A stretch of DNA of 64,000 nucleotides from Physcomitrium patens (lineage: Eukaryota; Streptophyta; Bryopsida; Funariales; Funariaceae). The DNA is taken from assembly GCF_000002425.4 (NCBI RefSeq), contig NC_037261.1, positions 1,224,659 to 1,288,658 on the forward strand. Direction: 5' to 3'. The notes beneath the pieces are model-generated. The model saw only the letters and a list, made by a program, of their open reading frames with translations, did not search any database and was not told where the DNA came from. This document shows, piece after piece, positions 52,363 to 63,048 of the stretch. Positions within the stretch are counted from its first letter, which is position 1. Each line of letters starts with the position of its first letter. Made by a program: the position numbers and the translations under genes.

Positions 52363-53470
52363 GATGACCTAGTGATGCTATTAATAATAAACTCTTTTTA
52401 AATAATAATAAGAATTTGGAAGATAAAGATACTATTGTAGAAGAAATAAAAACTAAATTTTTTTAAGAAGATGTGGTGGAACTTTCCAATAAGAGGAGTC
52501 TACTAAAGATTAGGAATTCTATTCAAAGAAAAGAAGGGCCTTCTTATTCAAAAGCACAAGCAATGCCTTCACTTCAATCAAAGAACAAAGTTCAAACTTA
52601 AGATAATAGAGCAAAAGATAAAGAAATGAAAGGCTTAGATAACCTTAAAGATAAAGGTCTTTCTTATAAGCTTTAATTAGATATTGAAAGCTCGTTTGAT
52701 ATAAAAATATTTTAGAAGAAAAGATTTTTGATGCAAAAATTGAGTTTATCTTAAAGGATGCACTTGACATTGCAAAAAAAGACTTCTATGAGCTTATCAT
52801 TGATGTTATCAAGAGAAAGAGGCAAATGATAGTGGAGAAAGTTATAGTATAGGCATTGGATTCCTATTTGATGAAGGAAGATGACCAAGAAATAAAACAA
52901 GTCTTCTATCAACTTTGTGTACCTATGTTTGAAGAGATGCCACTTAAAAAGAAAGAGATGATTATTCAAGGCTATAATAGAGGCAAAAATCAAAGAGAAT
53001 CAAGAAGTAGCAAAGAGATGGAGTATGATATAGACATAAGTGAGTTAACTATATTTAATTATGCTTTTCATGCAAGGTTTATGTGGAGGTAGAATAAAAT
53101 TTCTTTGTATAAAACTTTTCTACTTACCTTGTCATTTTAGGGAAACATTATATTATGGCTACAAGGATGGAAACCAAGGTTTTAGACGATAACTCTCATT
53201 ATGCAAGGATTAAGGACTATGATGAAAAAAAATCAATATAATTCTTCATGCTAAGACTAGATTATGAATAAAATAGAGACCAATTGAGAGAAGTTCTTTT
53301 GGGGACCAATAAAGAGTTTTTGAATATCTAAAGAATATTTCTATAGTATGGATGTACAAGGATACAAGTGAGTCTTTTATCCATGTATTTTTTTAGCATA
53401 GATAGCTTTGAGTGTAGATTTTTGGATTTGAAAACTTCAAAGGTTTTGAGATTCAAAAAATTAGAAATTT
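52363..53470 (+). pseudogene. gag/protease linker and probable protease region, decayed
   Basis: Short open segments (52856-53092, 78 codons) and a possible protease region near 53100-53400 between recognisable gag and RT. No active-site DSG/DTG motif could be read. Assigned by position. Confidence 0.45.
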
Positions 53471-53477
53471 TGATTAT

Positions 53478-55775
53478 ATGTATAAGAATTGGATGAAGAA
53501 ATATGAAAGAAATTTAAAAGGGTTGGATGTGATTTCAAATGATGAATGTATTATGGATGTTATTAAAGAAGAAAGATTAAAAAATAATTATGTAAAGATT
53601 TTAGATGGATTGGCTTTAGATATAGATGGAAGTAAAACTGATGTTATTATAGAGCTTCAATCAAAGAAAATATATGAAGAGATTTTAGAATTTTTCAAGA
53701 GGCTTGGAATAGTTGATAGTCATATAATATTGCAAGAGGCTATGGTACAAACTAAGTATGTAACCATAGCCATGGATGTGAAGTTTTTGATAACTCAATT
53801 GCCTCAAGATATCAAAGAGTACATCAAACAAGCTACTATGGAGCTAAGATTGAGGGAGTCAAGAAAGATTGATCACAAGTTTATTAAAGAGTCTTTGGAT
53901 AATTTGAAGATTGAAAGGGGTGATTTTTTGACCAAGGTAAAAAGGAAGAAGTTTTTAGAGATGCTCTCTAAACATAATAAGGCTATTGCTTTTACATTTG
54001 AAGAAATTGGTTGTATAAATCCTAGTATAATAGCATCTATAGTTATTTTTACCATTCCACATGTATTTTGGTACTAGAAGCATATTTTGGTGCCAGAGGC
54101 TTTCCTTTTTAAATTGGTAGATTTGTTGAAGAAAAAAGTTAAGATAGGCATCCTTAAACCATCTATTGTACCTTACTCTAATCAATGATTTGCTATGCCA
54201 AAGAAGTCTAGGGCACTTAGGTTCATTTAAGACATGCAACTGGCCAAGAACGTGACTATAAAGAATATAAGGTTTAGACCAATAGTAGATAAAGTAGTAA
54301 AAGCTTTTGTGAGGCATGTTATTTATTTTAGTAGAGATTTGTACTCAGATTATGATCAATTTCAATTAGCAATCGAAAGCAAGGACCTAACCATTATGAA
54401 GATATTTTTGAATTTAATATACATGTATATATTGCCACAAGATGCAATTAATTCTGTGGCTCATATGTAAAATGTAATGAACCAAATTATAAGAGAGTTT
54501 GTGTCAGAGAAGACCATATCTTTTTTGGATGGTGTTCTAATAAAAGATTATAAGAATGAAGCTAAAGATCTGACTTTGAAAGAGAATAGATGTTGTAAAT
54601 TTTTAAAAGAATATATGGAAGAGGTGGAGTATATTTTGAAAAGACTTGAGGAAGTAAATCTCACTTTATTCTTTGAAAAATCTACATTTGGATTTAAAAA
54701 AATTATGATTGTTGAGCATTTATATAGAAGCTATAAAAGAAAATCAAACTTGAATAAGATAGATGCCATAGCAAGGATGAAGGCTTATAGGAGCACCATC
54801 AAGGTAAGAAGATTTTTAGATGCTTGTGTATTTTATCATGTATGGATTTTCTACTATACTTATATTATAAAGTGTTTGTATTGATTATTGAAAAAAAGAT
54901 AGGAATATGCATGGAGTGAAGAATAAGAGTTGGCCATAGATGGATTAAAGATGGTTTTGAAATCACTACTAGTATTAAGGTAAGTAAATTATAATTATAG
55001 AAGACCAATAATAGTGATGGCTGACATAAGTTTTATAGCCATTGGGTGCACTATTGCACAAGATAATAAGGAGGATAATCAGTTTGCATTTAGATTTAGA
55101 ACAAGGATTCTCACTGAGAGGCAAAGAACTTATCGACAAGTCAAAAAAGAGCTTTAGGATGTATATACCACATTGAAGGTTGACAAGAATTACTTAATAG
55201 GTACTCATATAATAATGGAAACTAATTGCTTGCCTTTATTTGGAATGATTTCTAATTCTACTACATTGGATATTACTATGTTTAAATAGATTGCTTTCAT
55301 TAAGTCTTTAAATCCTACTTTGGTACATATTATGGAAAAAAGAAACTCAATGGTGGATATGTTGTCTAAAACTAAGTATTCAAGAGAAAAAAAAATGCTT
55401 GCACAAGAGGAAGATGGATACTTGATCCAAGGCTTAGCATTTACTACAAGTAGAGGAAATCAAGGTGATGAAGTTCTATACTTCAAAATTGATTTATATG
55501 AAGAGAGATTGAGAGATATTGGCTTGAGTTTGAGTACAATGGAGAGGCAAGAATGTTGGTTGGATAAGACCTTTATGGATACTATAGACCAATGCTACAA
55601 ATATCTTTTACATGATGGATTTTTATAAAAGAAGTCAAAGAGGAGAAATGGTGTGCCATTGAGGGTAGTAGATGATTTAGAGACCAAACACAAGGTATTA
55701 GATGAATTTCATGACACATTGGAGATTGAGCATAGAGGAGTTTGAACTACCTACACTAAGACCAAAGAGCACTAT
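53478..55775 (+). pseudogene. Gypsy pol: reverse transcriptase, RNase H, start of integrase (decayed)
   Basis: 53478-54077 is open (199 codons), the pre-RT region with ITQLPQDIKEYIKQA. RT runs from about 54060: FLFKLVDLLKKKVKIGILKP, then SRALRFI.DMQ, RDLYSDYDQFQLAIESKDLT and LPQDAINSVAHM. The frame 54477-54884 begins MNQIIREFVSEKTISFLDG, where the family has FLDD: the second catalytic aspartate is glycine. Next comes the RT-RNase H linker (IDAIARMKAYRSTIKVRRFLDACVFYH). RNase H lies at 55000-55320 (ETNCLPLFGMI). 55320-55628 is an open C-terminal part (MVDMLSKTKYSREKKMLAQEE). The integrase zinc-binding start (RVVDDLETKHKVLDEFHDTL, then EIEHRGV.TTYTKTKEHY) ends abruptly at 55775, where a solo LTR is inserted. 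Confidence 0.85.
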
Positions 55776-57209
55776 TGCATGGTAATACGACTACATGGTA
55801 AAAAATAAAAATAAGCATGTTGTTATAGAAGAGTCTAGTAGGAAGATGTCATAAAAAAACAAAGATAAATGATAGGAAGATAATAAAAGGTTTAGTCTTA
55901 ATTTTGCTATTTAGAGAAGGAGATTCTATTTGCTTTATAGGAACATAAATACCTCAAATAAAAATAAATGAGATAAATAATTGATATAAATATATTTAGA
56001 AGAGAGATACCAATAGGTTCAAGCAAAAATTACCTCAAATTATCAAATATTAATACCCAAAGAGGACCGATTTTCAATCTAGATCAAAATCAGATGCCAA
56101 AGTACAAAACTACATACCTATAGTGATTTTGGATTTCTTTGGTAGATTGAATAGTAGGATTTGAAAGTAAACTAGCAAAGAGATTTTTGAGCATTGGTTT
56201 CATGTCTATCAAGTTAATATTCAGTTTTTGAGAGATTTTCAAAGTTAGTAATATTCTTGGTTAGATTAAAATTTAAAAAATAAAATTATGTTTACAAAAT
56301 TAAAGGTTTTTTGAATTTGGTGCTGTATATATAAATGAATTTTGGGTAGTGTGTTGGTATTCTAGTTTTTAGTATGTGTAAAGTTTTTAAGGTCAATCAA
56401 ATAATTAGATCAAAGTGTATAAAGTTTTTTGTAGGTTGAAGTCTCAGAAATTGGAATTTGAGGGTCAATAAGTATTTTTAAGATCTTTAGTAATTTGTTA
56501 ATTGGATTGAAGTAAAAAATATTTATATAGAGACTAGACTTGATTTTTCACAATTGAGTGTATTTTAGAGGCAATTCAACAATTCAAGAGGGAGATATTG
56601 GCACTAGAATTTTAATATTCAAATTGAAGTAGGAGGTTGGCCAACATCTAAGTGGAACTTAGGATTGATCTTCTATTTGGTAAGTTTGATCGTCTTCAAA
56701 TTTTGTGTGCTTATTGTCAAATTAGTTGTTAAAAGGTCTATAAAATCTTAAGCAAGATTAATGATATAATTGATAGATATTGAGGTTCTAAATTATCTCA
56801 AAGTTAAGTCAATTTGATTAGGATTTATTTTAGGATTTAAGAATTGGTTACAATTTAGGATTTAGTTAGGATTTTGTTAGGATTTAGTTAGGATTTGACT
56901 TAGGATTGAAGTAAGGCATATTAAGATTTTAACAAGGATTAAAATAAGATTTGGTTGGAGATGATTGAAGATATATTTTAGATTTTATTTTAAAACTTCA
57001 TTTGAATTTCTTTAGGATTTTTTCATGTTTTTTTTGTAATTTCTTTGAATTTTTTTTGAATTGATTAAAGCTTGATTAACATTATTAAGGTTTAATTGGA
57101 TTTATTTAGAATTCTATTAGAATTAAAATTTTGTTGTTTCAATACTCCTTCTACCTTCCACAGCTTGATGCTTGGTGCATTTTCAAGCAAGGATTCATAT
57201 AATATGACA
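55776..57209 (+). mobile_element. Solo LTR (family TGTCGTATTA) inserted in integrase
   Basis: 1434 bp. Starts TGCATGGTAATACGACTAC, which aligns with the minus-strand LTR start at 45410, and ends TAATATGACA(A). Flanks CACTAT (55770-55775) and CACTAC (57211-57216) look like the target duplication. Left of it the integrase HHCC domain reads ...KTKEHY, and right of it KGLYKDIEEFVSSCKLYQ. It carries a degenerate GGATTT array at about 56819-56955. It shares collinear blocks with 60100-60966 and 63049-64000. No internal retroelement genes: a solo LTR. Confidence 0.8.
56819..56955 (+). repeat. Degenerate GGATTT minisatellite inside the solo LTR
   Basis: About a dozen units of the type TTAGGATTTAG(T/A), with 10-12 bp spacing. 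Same position within the LTR as the arrays at 60217-60650 and 63390-63600. Confidence 0.75.
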
Positions 57210-57778
57210 ACACTACTGACAAAAAGGCTTATATAAAGATATAGAGGAATTTGTAAGCTCCTGTAAATTATACCAATTGCAATCAAAGGTGAGGTATAAA
57301 GATAGTTTATGCCCTACCTATCCACTTACCATTTATTTTCACTGGGTGATTGATTTGGTTGCAATACGAATGGAGCTTTGGAACATGAAGTATTTAGTTT
57401 TGGCAAGAAAAGAATTCTCCAATTATGTAGAAAAGAAGCCATTGAAGTCAAATTCTATAGAGGTAGTGTGTCAATTTATTTTGGAAGATATTATATGTTA
57501 CTATAAAAGCATTGAAAGAATGAAAACAGAGAAAGATGAGCTTAATATAGCAGAGGGATATGATTTCTTCACAAGATATGGAATGCAATTGAAATTGACC
57601 ACTTCTTACAACCTTAAAGCCAATGGTAAGAGTGAAAAGGGGCATCTTCCAATCATTCAAGTTTTAATGAAGACATGTAGGAGTCAAAGAAGGTTGTAAT
57701 TCAGGCTTTTGTCATTCACTTTATGGATAGATAGAACTACTCATAGCACAATTATTGACTATATGCTATTACAATTGA
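57210..57778 (+). pseudogene. Gypsy integrase, remainder (decayed)
   Basis: Resumes with KGLYKDIEEFVSSC (the second zinc cysteine pair is damaged) and continues in the same frame through 57277-57699. Visible pieces: HWVIDLVAIRMELWNMKYLV, then LARKEFSNYVEKKPLKS, FILEDIICYY, GMQLKLTTSYNLKANGKSEK and GHLPIIQVLMK. Of the D,D-35-E triad, the first Asp is in WVIDLV, the second seems to be the D of EKDELN, and the glutamate position reads E in KSEKGH. After IDRTTHSTIIDYM it runs into the 3' LTR, so the integrase C-terminal third is missing. Confidence 0.82.
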
Positions 57779-58615
57779 TGTTGGAATATTTGAACTTGAG
57801 GATATTATCTTTTAAGATAGATATCTAACTATGTAGTGGTTTAAGGCGAGTATTAGAAGAAGGTTAGAACATAGATTTTGGAATTTAGTAAGATTTTTTT
57901 TTGTTGTAGTTTTTAGGATAAGAGATTTAACATTGATTCGGAGTTTTTTATGCCATTTATTATATTTTTCATCTTTTTATGTTGATATTTAAAGAAAATC
58001 TAGATTTTATTGTGAACTTTTTAACAAGCTATAGCATGTAAGAAATGGAATTAAAAAGAAAGAGATCCAATCAAATTTGTAAGAAAAGGGTTGATGGAAT
58101 TTTTAAGAGGGGAGATTCAACATTGATTTAGATATTTCTATGCCACTTGTGTTTTTATTTTTTTATATTGATATTTATAGAGAAGCTAGATTTTATAGTG
58201 AAATTTCCAATAAGCTATAGCACGTAAGAAATGGAGCTATGAAGTGGGAGATATAAGCAAATTTGTGGAAAGGGAATTGCTGAAATTTTCAAGCAACAAA
58301 TTTTATTACTGGTTTGGAATTTTCTATGCCATTTATTGGATTTTTTTAAATTTTATTCTCAATGAGCTAAATTTTACCTAGATTGAATTAATAATAAATT
58401 AAATATAGATATTTTAGTAAAAAGAAGTTTAAATTTGAGATTAGAATTAAGAATTGGATGCCTTCTAATACAAGAAAGAAATTAATTTATAAATTGTACC
58501 TAGCCTTTGGATTTCTTTTTATATTTGATTTCATTTAGAACAATATTTTACCTTCTTGTAACTTACTTGTGATAAAAGACCTCATGTTATTCTAAGGAAG
58601 CTTGTCTTGTTGACA
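57779..58615 (+). mobile_element. 3' LTR of plus-strand gypsy element
   Basis: 837 bp, TGTTGG to TTGACA. Diverged copy of 50123-50994. The divergence between the two LTRs is visibly large (many substitutions and small gaps), so the insertion is old. Confidence 0.75.
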
Positions 58616-60099
58616 ATGGTCCTCCAAAATACTATCCGCTTTATATTTTTGTTAGTCATTAATCACAACTAGTGGTAGTAGTGGTGGTTCATATTGATCC
58701 AAGAAGTACATCAATTTATTATGAAATTCTTTGAGTTACAAAACATGAAAGATCAAATAGATCCAAATATGTACCAAAAGCTAAAGGCAGTGTGCAACAT
58801 CAAAAATCTTTATAGAAATGTGAAAAGATTCAAGCTATCAAGGTGTAAGCTTACAAACTTGAATTAATGTAGCAAGTCAAAAGTTGGCATTAGATAATAA
58901 TACTTGATCACCCTCTCAGAAGGTCTTATATTACTAGTGATTATCTGCATATTACTTTTGTCAATTTTGTGTAATAAGAAGGTGGTGTTCTGCCTCTTGC
59001 AAGGATGTTGTAAGTCAGTGTATGAATTTTTTTGTTGTTGGAGTGAACTAAAATAAACCTCCACTAGTTGGAAGTTGATTTTAGTTTATAACAAGTAAAT
59101 TAAATAATAGAAAGATTAGAAATTTTAAAACCTTAGTTCATAATAAGTGAATTAAATAATAAAAATCTTTAAACATTAATCAATATATCCTTTAAATTTC
59201 TTAAATCATCCATGTAATCAAGTAAATTTCTAATAATAATTTATTTTTATAATAATAGTTTTTTTATAATTTTATATAATAAAAAAACTTAAGAAAATGA
59301 GATTTTTTTTTAATTTTAATTTTAATTTTAAATTAAATATATAATTATTTTAATTTAATTTATATTTGATTAAAATTTATCCATCTATAATTTTTCATCT
59401 TTGAATAATAATTCATCTAAATACAATAATTCATCTAAATATATTTCATCTAATTTTTAAAAAAATTCATTTACTTTAATTTTTTCATCCAAATTAATCT
59501 AATTCAATCACACCTTAATTGAATGTTTTGTTTTTTTCAATCTAAAATCTCCCTCAGAATCTTAAATCATCTTGCAATATGCTACTAACCCTAGATTTTG
59601 AAAAAGAGTCTTTTTTTGTAGGGCAATTTTTTGTAGCTTTCTTTCTCATAAGGTCTTGCCATTGATCTTGTACAATAGTGGTGATTATAGGAACGTCAAT
59701 TAAGAGCTCCTATATTTTGTTGAGATATTTTGATCTTTTGCTACAATCATTGACAATATTGAGAGGATTAAATCTATCCTTGCATTCAACTCTTGAACAA
59801 TTCAATTGGATATTTTAGCCACCTAATAAGCCAATTCTATGATCTTGTTAATCAATTTCTAATAATTGCATCAACTTAATTATAATTCTAAATACTTCAA
59901 TAGTAAGTATAATTTACTTTTTCTTATCAACTTTGTAAGAGGATTGTATAGCACTTCTTAAGTGGATACTTTCTTATAACATCAAGATCCATGAAAAATA
60001 TCAAAAAAAAAATACTAAAATTTGATAGCATCAATCTAAGAATTTGACTTTAGATCAATTCATCTATAATGATGGCCATGGCTATAGCAATTAATACCT
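58616..60099. other. AT-rich DNA between retroelements
   Basis: No gene. Direct repeats of AATAAGTGAATTAAATAATA type lie at 59085-59160. 59560-59990 is slightly less AT-rich and may be further transposon remains, but no domain could be read in any frame. Confidence 0.5.
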
Positions 60100-60966
60100 T
60101 TGTAGTAATTGATTGTATTTCTAGTTGTGCTTGATGTGTGTAAAATTTGAGTTAAAATCAATGGTTCATTCATTAGTTATTGAAGTTTAAATCTGCTATA
60201 GAAATTACTTTGGATTGATTAGGATTTGATTAAGGTTAGGATAAAGGTTTTGAATTGATTTAAGATTTGAATAGGATTATGATTTGGTTAGAGTTAGGAT
60301 TAAAATTTTGGATTTTATTTAAGGATTGATTAGGATTTATTTAGGATTTGACTAGAATTTATTTAAGATTTATTTAGGAATTGATTAGGATTTATTTAAG
60401 GTTTGACTAAGATTTATTTAGGATTTATTTAGGAATTGATTAGGATTTATTTAAGATTTAACTAAGATTTATTTAGGATTTATTTAGTATTTGATTAAGA
60501 TTTATTTAGAATTTATTTTAGATTTGATTAGAATTTATTTAGGATTTATTTAGGATATGGTTAGAATTTGTTTAGGATTTGATTAGGATTTGGTTATGAT
60601 TTGAATAGGATTTGAATAGGATTTGAATAGGATTTGAATAGGATTTTATTAGTTTTTGATAAGGATTTAATTAAGATTTACATTTTAATATTTTATTAAG
60701 ATTTCTATTTCAATATATTTTTGAATTTCTATGTTATTTCTTTATGATTTTTTTAAAAGGTCTTTAGGAATTCTTTATATTTCTTATATAGTTCCTTTGA
60801 AATTTTAATTGAATTTGATCAATGTTTGATTGCATTTGCTAATCTATAATTATAATTTAATTGAAAATTTATTAGAATTTTTAAGACTTGTTGTTGTAAT
60901 TTTTCTTTTATCTTCTACAACCACATGTCTGATACATTCTCAAGCCAAACGCCATGTAATACAACA
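60100..60966 (+). mobile_element. Second copy of the TGTCGTATTA-family LTR (partial)
   Basis: Ends TAATACAACA at 60966. The tail (TGTTGTAATTTTTC...CTTCTACAACCACATG) and the block before the array (TTGAGTTAAAATCAATGG..CATTCATTAGTTATTGA) match the other LTR copies. The 5' start was not found, so it is truncated or too diverged at the left. Confidence 0.7.
60217..60650 (+). repeat. Largest GGATTT array: 11-bp units, 55-bp higher-order repeat
   Basis: About 40 degenerate 11-bp units of type AGGATTTATTT / AGGATTTGATT. A 55-bp (5 x 11) higher-order repeat is visible: AGGAATTGATTAGG starts at 60376 and 60431. The last part (60601-60644) has four identical 11-bp units GATTTGAATAG. An 11-bp period is near one helical turn. 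Confidence 0.85.
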
Positions 60967-60999
60967 ACGTACCATTGCAACAATAGAAGGAAAAAGACT

Positions 61000-61719
61000 A
61001 CAACCTTTTAACTAGCATTTTTCAACCAACCACACAATAAGCAAGCGCCTCTAAGTAATAAGTGGTACCAATTCTATATAATGATTACTTTATAGCTGCA
61101 AAAATAAGAATATAAAGATGATGATAACCTAGAAGCTATTAGACCATTGCCAAGAGTGATTTTCACTGCATTCAATTTAAGAGATTCAATTTTTTTTCTT
61201 TAATTTTTTCTTTCCAAACAACTCTTGTTTAACTACAAGTCTCAATCTAGATTGACTTCTCACAACATGACAACCAACTAATAATGTAAAAAGCTTCTAA
61301 TGTAGATTACTTCACAACCACTCATTATTGCAAAACTAAGGTGGTGCAACCATATGACAATAAAAGACCAAGATCAACAATGACCACTATTGCAACATTG
61401 TTAGTCCTTTGAATGTTGGTTAATCTTTTAATTATAAGTAAAAAAGGAAAGGCACTGAGAACATTTGTAGAAAGAAGCCAAAAAATAAAAAAGAATGTTG
61501 ATACTTCAATCAATAAATCTGCAACCTATTTGCCATCAATAAAGTACAATATGTTTCTATCTATACTTTGCAAAAAAAAACCAACTTTGGGCATGCAACT
61601 AATTTTATATTAATTAAGAGAAAATGCTGCAACTCTAGTATAATATGAACATATCCTTTCTTCTCACAATATGTCATAGAAAAAAAGAACTACAACAATA
61701 AGAAAAAAGAAATACTTAC
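61000..61719. other. AT-rich DNA, no gene seen
   Basis: The open frame 61413-61613 (+, 66 codons) and its minus-strand counterpart have no recognisable domain. If the exon-like segment to the right is real, its intron would run through here on the minus strand. Confidence 0.4.
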
Positions 61720-61923
61720 TTGCTGTACTGCAGCAAGAAGAAGGGCATAGAGTTGTGGCACTTCTCCCTTGCAATGCCAATGTTGACAATGCGCAATAGC
61801 TCTAGCCACTTGATTAATTTGTCTATAATCACCACAATGTTGCACAAATCCTTGTCGCATCCATAACTTTGCTCTTCAGTTACAATTAAGATCAGGAAAA
61901 CAATCCATAGCCCAACTCTTCAA
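61720..61923 (-). pseudogene. Exon-like fragment of an unidentified protein
   Basis: A 204-nt block with higher G/C than its surroundings translates on the minus strand into 68 codons with one stop (codon 16, TGA, explainable as CGA mutated). Readable text: LKSWAMDCFPDLNCN, stop, RAKLWMRQGFVQHCGDYRQI, then NQVARAIAHCQHWHCKGEVP and QLYALLLAAVQQ. It ends exactly at a consensus 5' splice site (CAGCAA-GTAAGTA). Amino-acid use (Trp, Cys, His, Gln) is unlike the decayed transposons nearby. I do not recognise the family. It may be a captured host-gene exon, a decayed gene, or part of an unnamed transposon. Confidence 0.4.
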
Positions 61924-62240
61924 GCTATGGTACTTTGTATTTTTACAATTGTGTCACAAAATGAAAGACTGCACTATAGAGCTATAACAAACAATCAAAT
62001 GAAACCATGGATTAAACAACAACAACTAATTGCATTAACTTAGCTACTAACTCCTATTCTTCACCAAAAGAGAAAATTGAAAAAAAATAAAAAAATAGAA
62101 AAATCAAGATCTAAAAATACTACACCATAGCCCTTCTACAATGCAAAGGAAAGAAAGATGAATAGTTTTGGAGTGCATGGAGTTCCAAAAAAAATCCAAA
62201 AAAAACCTAAAAAAAAAACTAAATAAAAAAAAAAAAAAAT

Positions 62241-62262
62241 GAATCCAAGGCGCCTTGGATTC
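62241..62262. repeat. Perfect 22-bp palindrome
   Basis: GAATCCAAGGC followed directly by GCCTTGGATTC, no loop. It follows a run of A's and stands out by its G/C content. Confidence 0.9.
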
Positions 62263-62318
62263 CTATTGATGAAAAAGTTGTCACTATGTAGAAGCAACCT
62301 CTCACCTTTTTTTATCAT

Positions 62319-62570
<252 letters not shown>

Positions 62571-62769
62571 TATCATATTTAATAACATAGATATGTATAT
62601 TAAAAATTATTAATAAAATAGACTTTTTTTCTTTTTTTTTGACAATGAGGGCTACTTCTCTTGGCCATCATCTAATTTTAACTACAAAAAAATCTATTTA
62701 ACATTAGAATTTGTCTTATTGAATTCTACTTTAGGCTATATATTTGCTATGAGTAATCTATTTTCTATT

Positions 62770-62900
62770 TTTTCTTAAATATTCTACTACTAACTCACCA
62801 AATTTGTGATTTTAAGTACAATAAGTGTACTTTTTATACTAAATATTCAAGTAGGTCAATTTGGTGACTCACAATTGAGTTGTTGGTATCGATGAAATAA
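62770..62900. repeat. Interspersed repeat shared with 39060-39200
   Basis: See the partner copy: collinear match around GTCAATTTGGTGACT and TTGGTATCG. Suggests a third retroelement family whose full element is not in the window. Confidence 0.4.
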
Positions 62901-63048
62901 TCAAGAGTTACTAGCATAATTGAATGCTAATTAACTTTAAAGAAGAATGATGAATGATTGATATTTTCTTAAATACTATCATTGTAAGCAAATTCCAAGG
63001 ATGTCAAATATTCATTTCAATCATTATGGTGAACTGCTTCAAATGCTT

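Noticed and set aside
50123..58615. Intact, active retrotransposon
   Set aside because: Open segments are long in places but the frames are broken repeatedly, the RT motif is mutated, the integrase is split and the LTRs are strongly diverged.
60217..60650. Interstitial telomere tract
   Set aside because: Units look like TTTAGG but the period is 11 bp, not 7, GGG is absent, and the array sits inside an LTR present in three copies.
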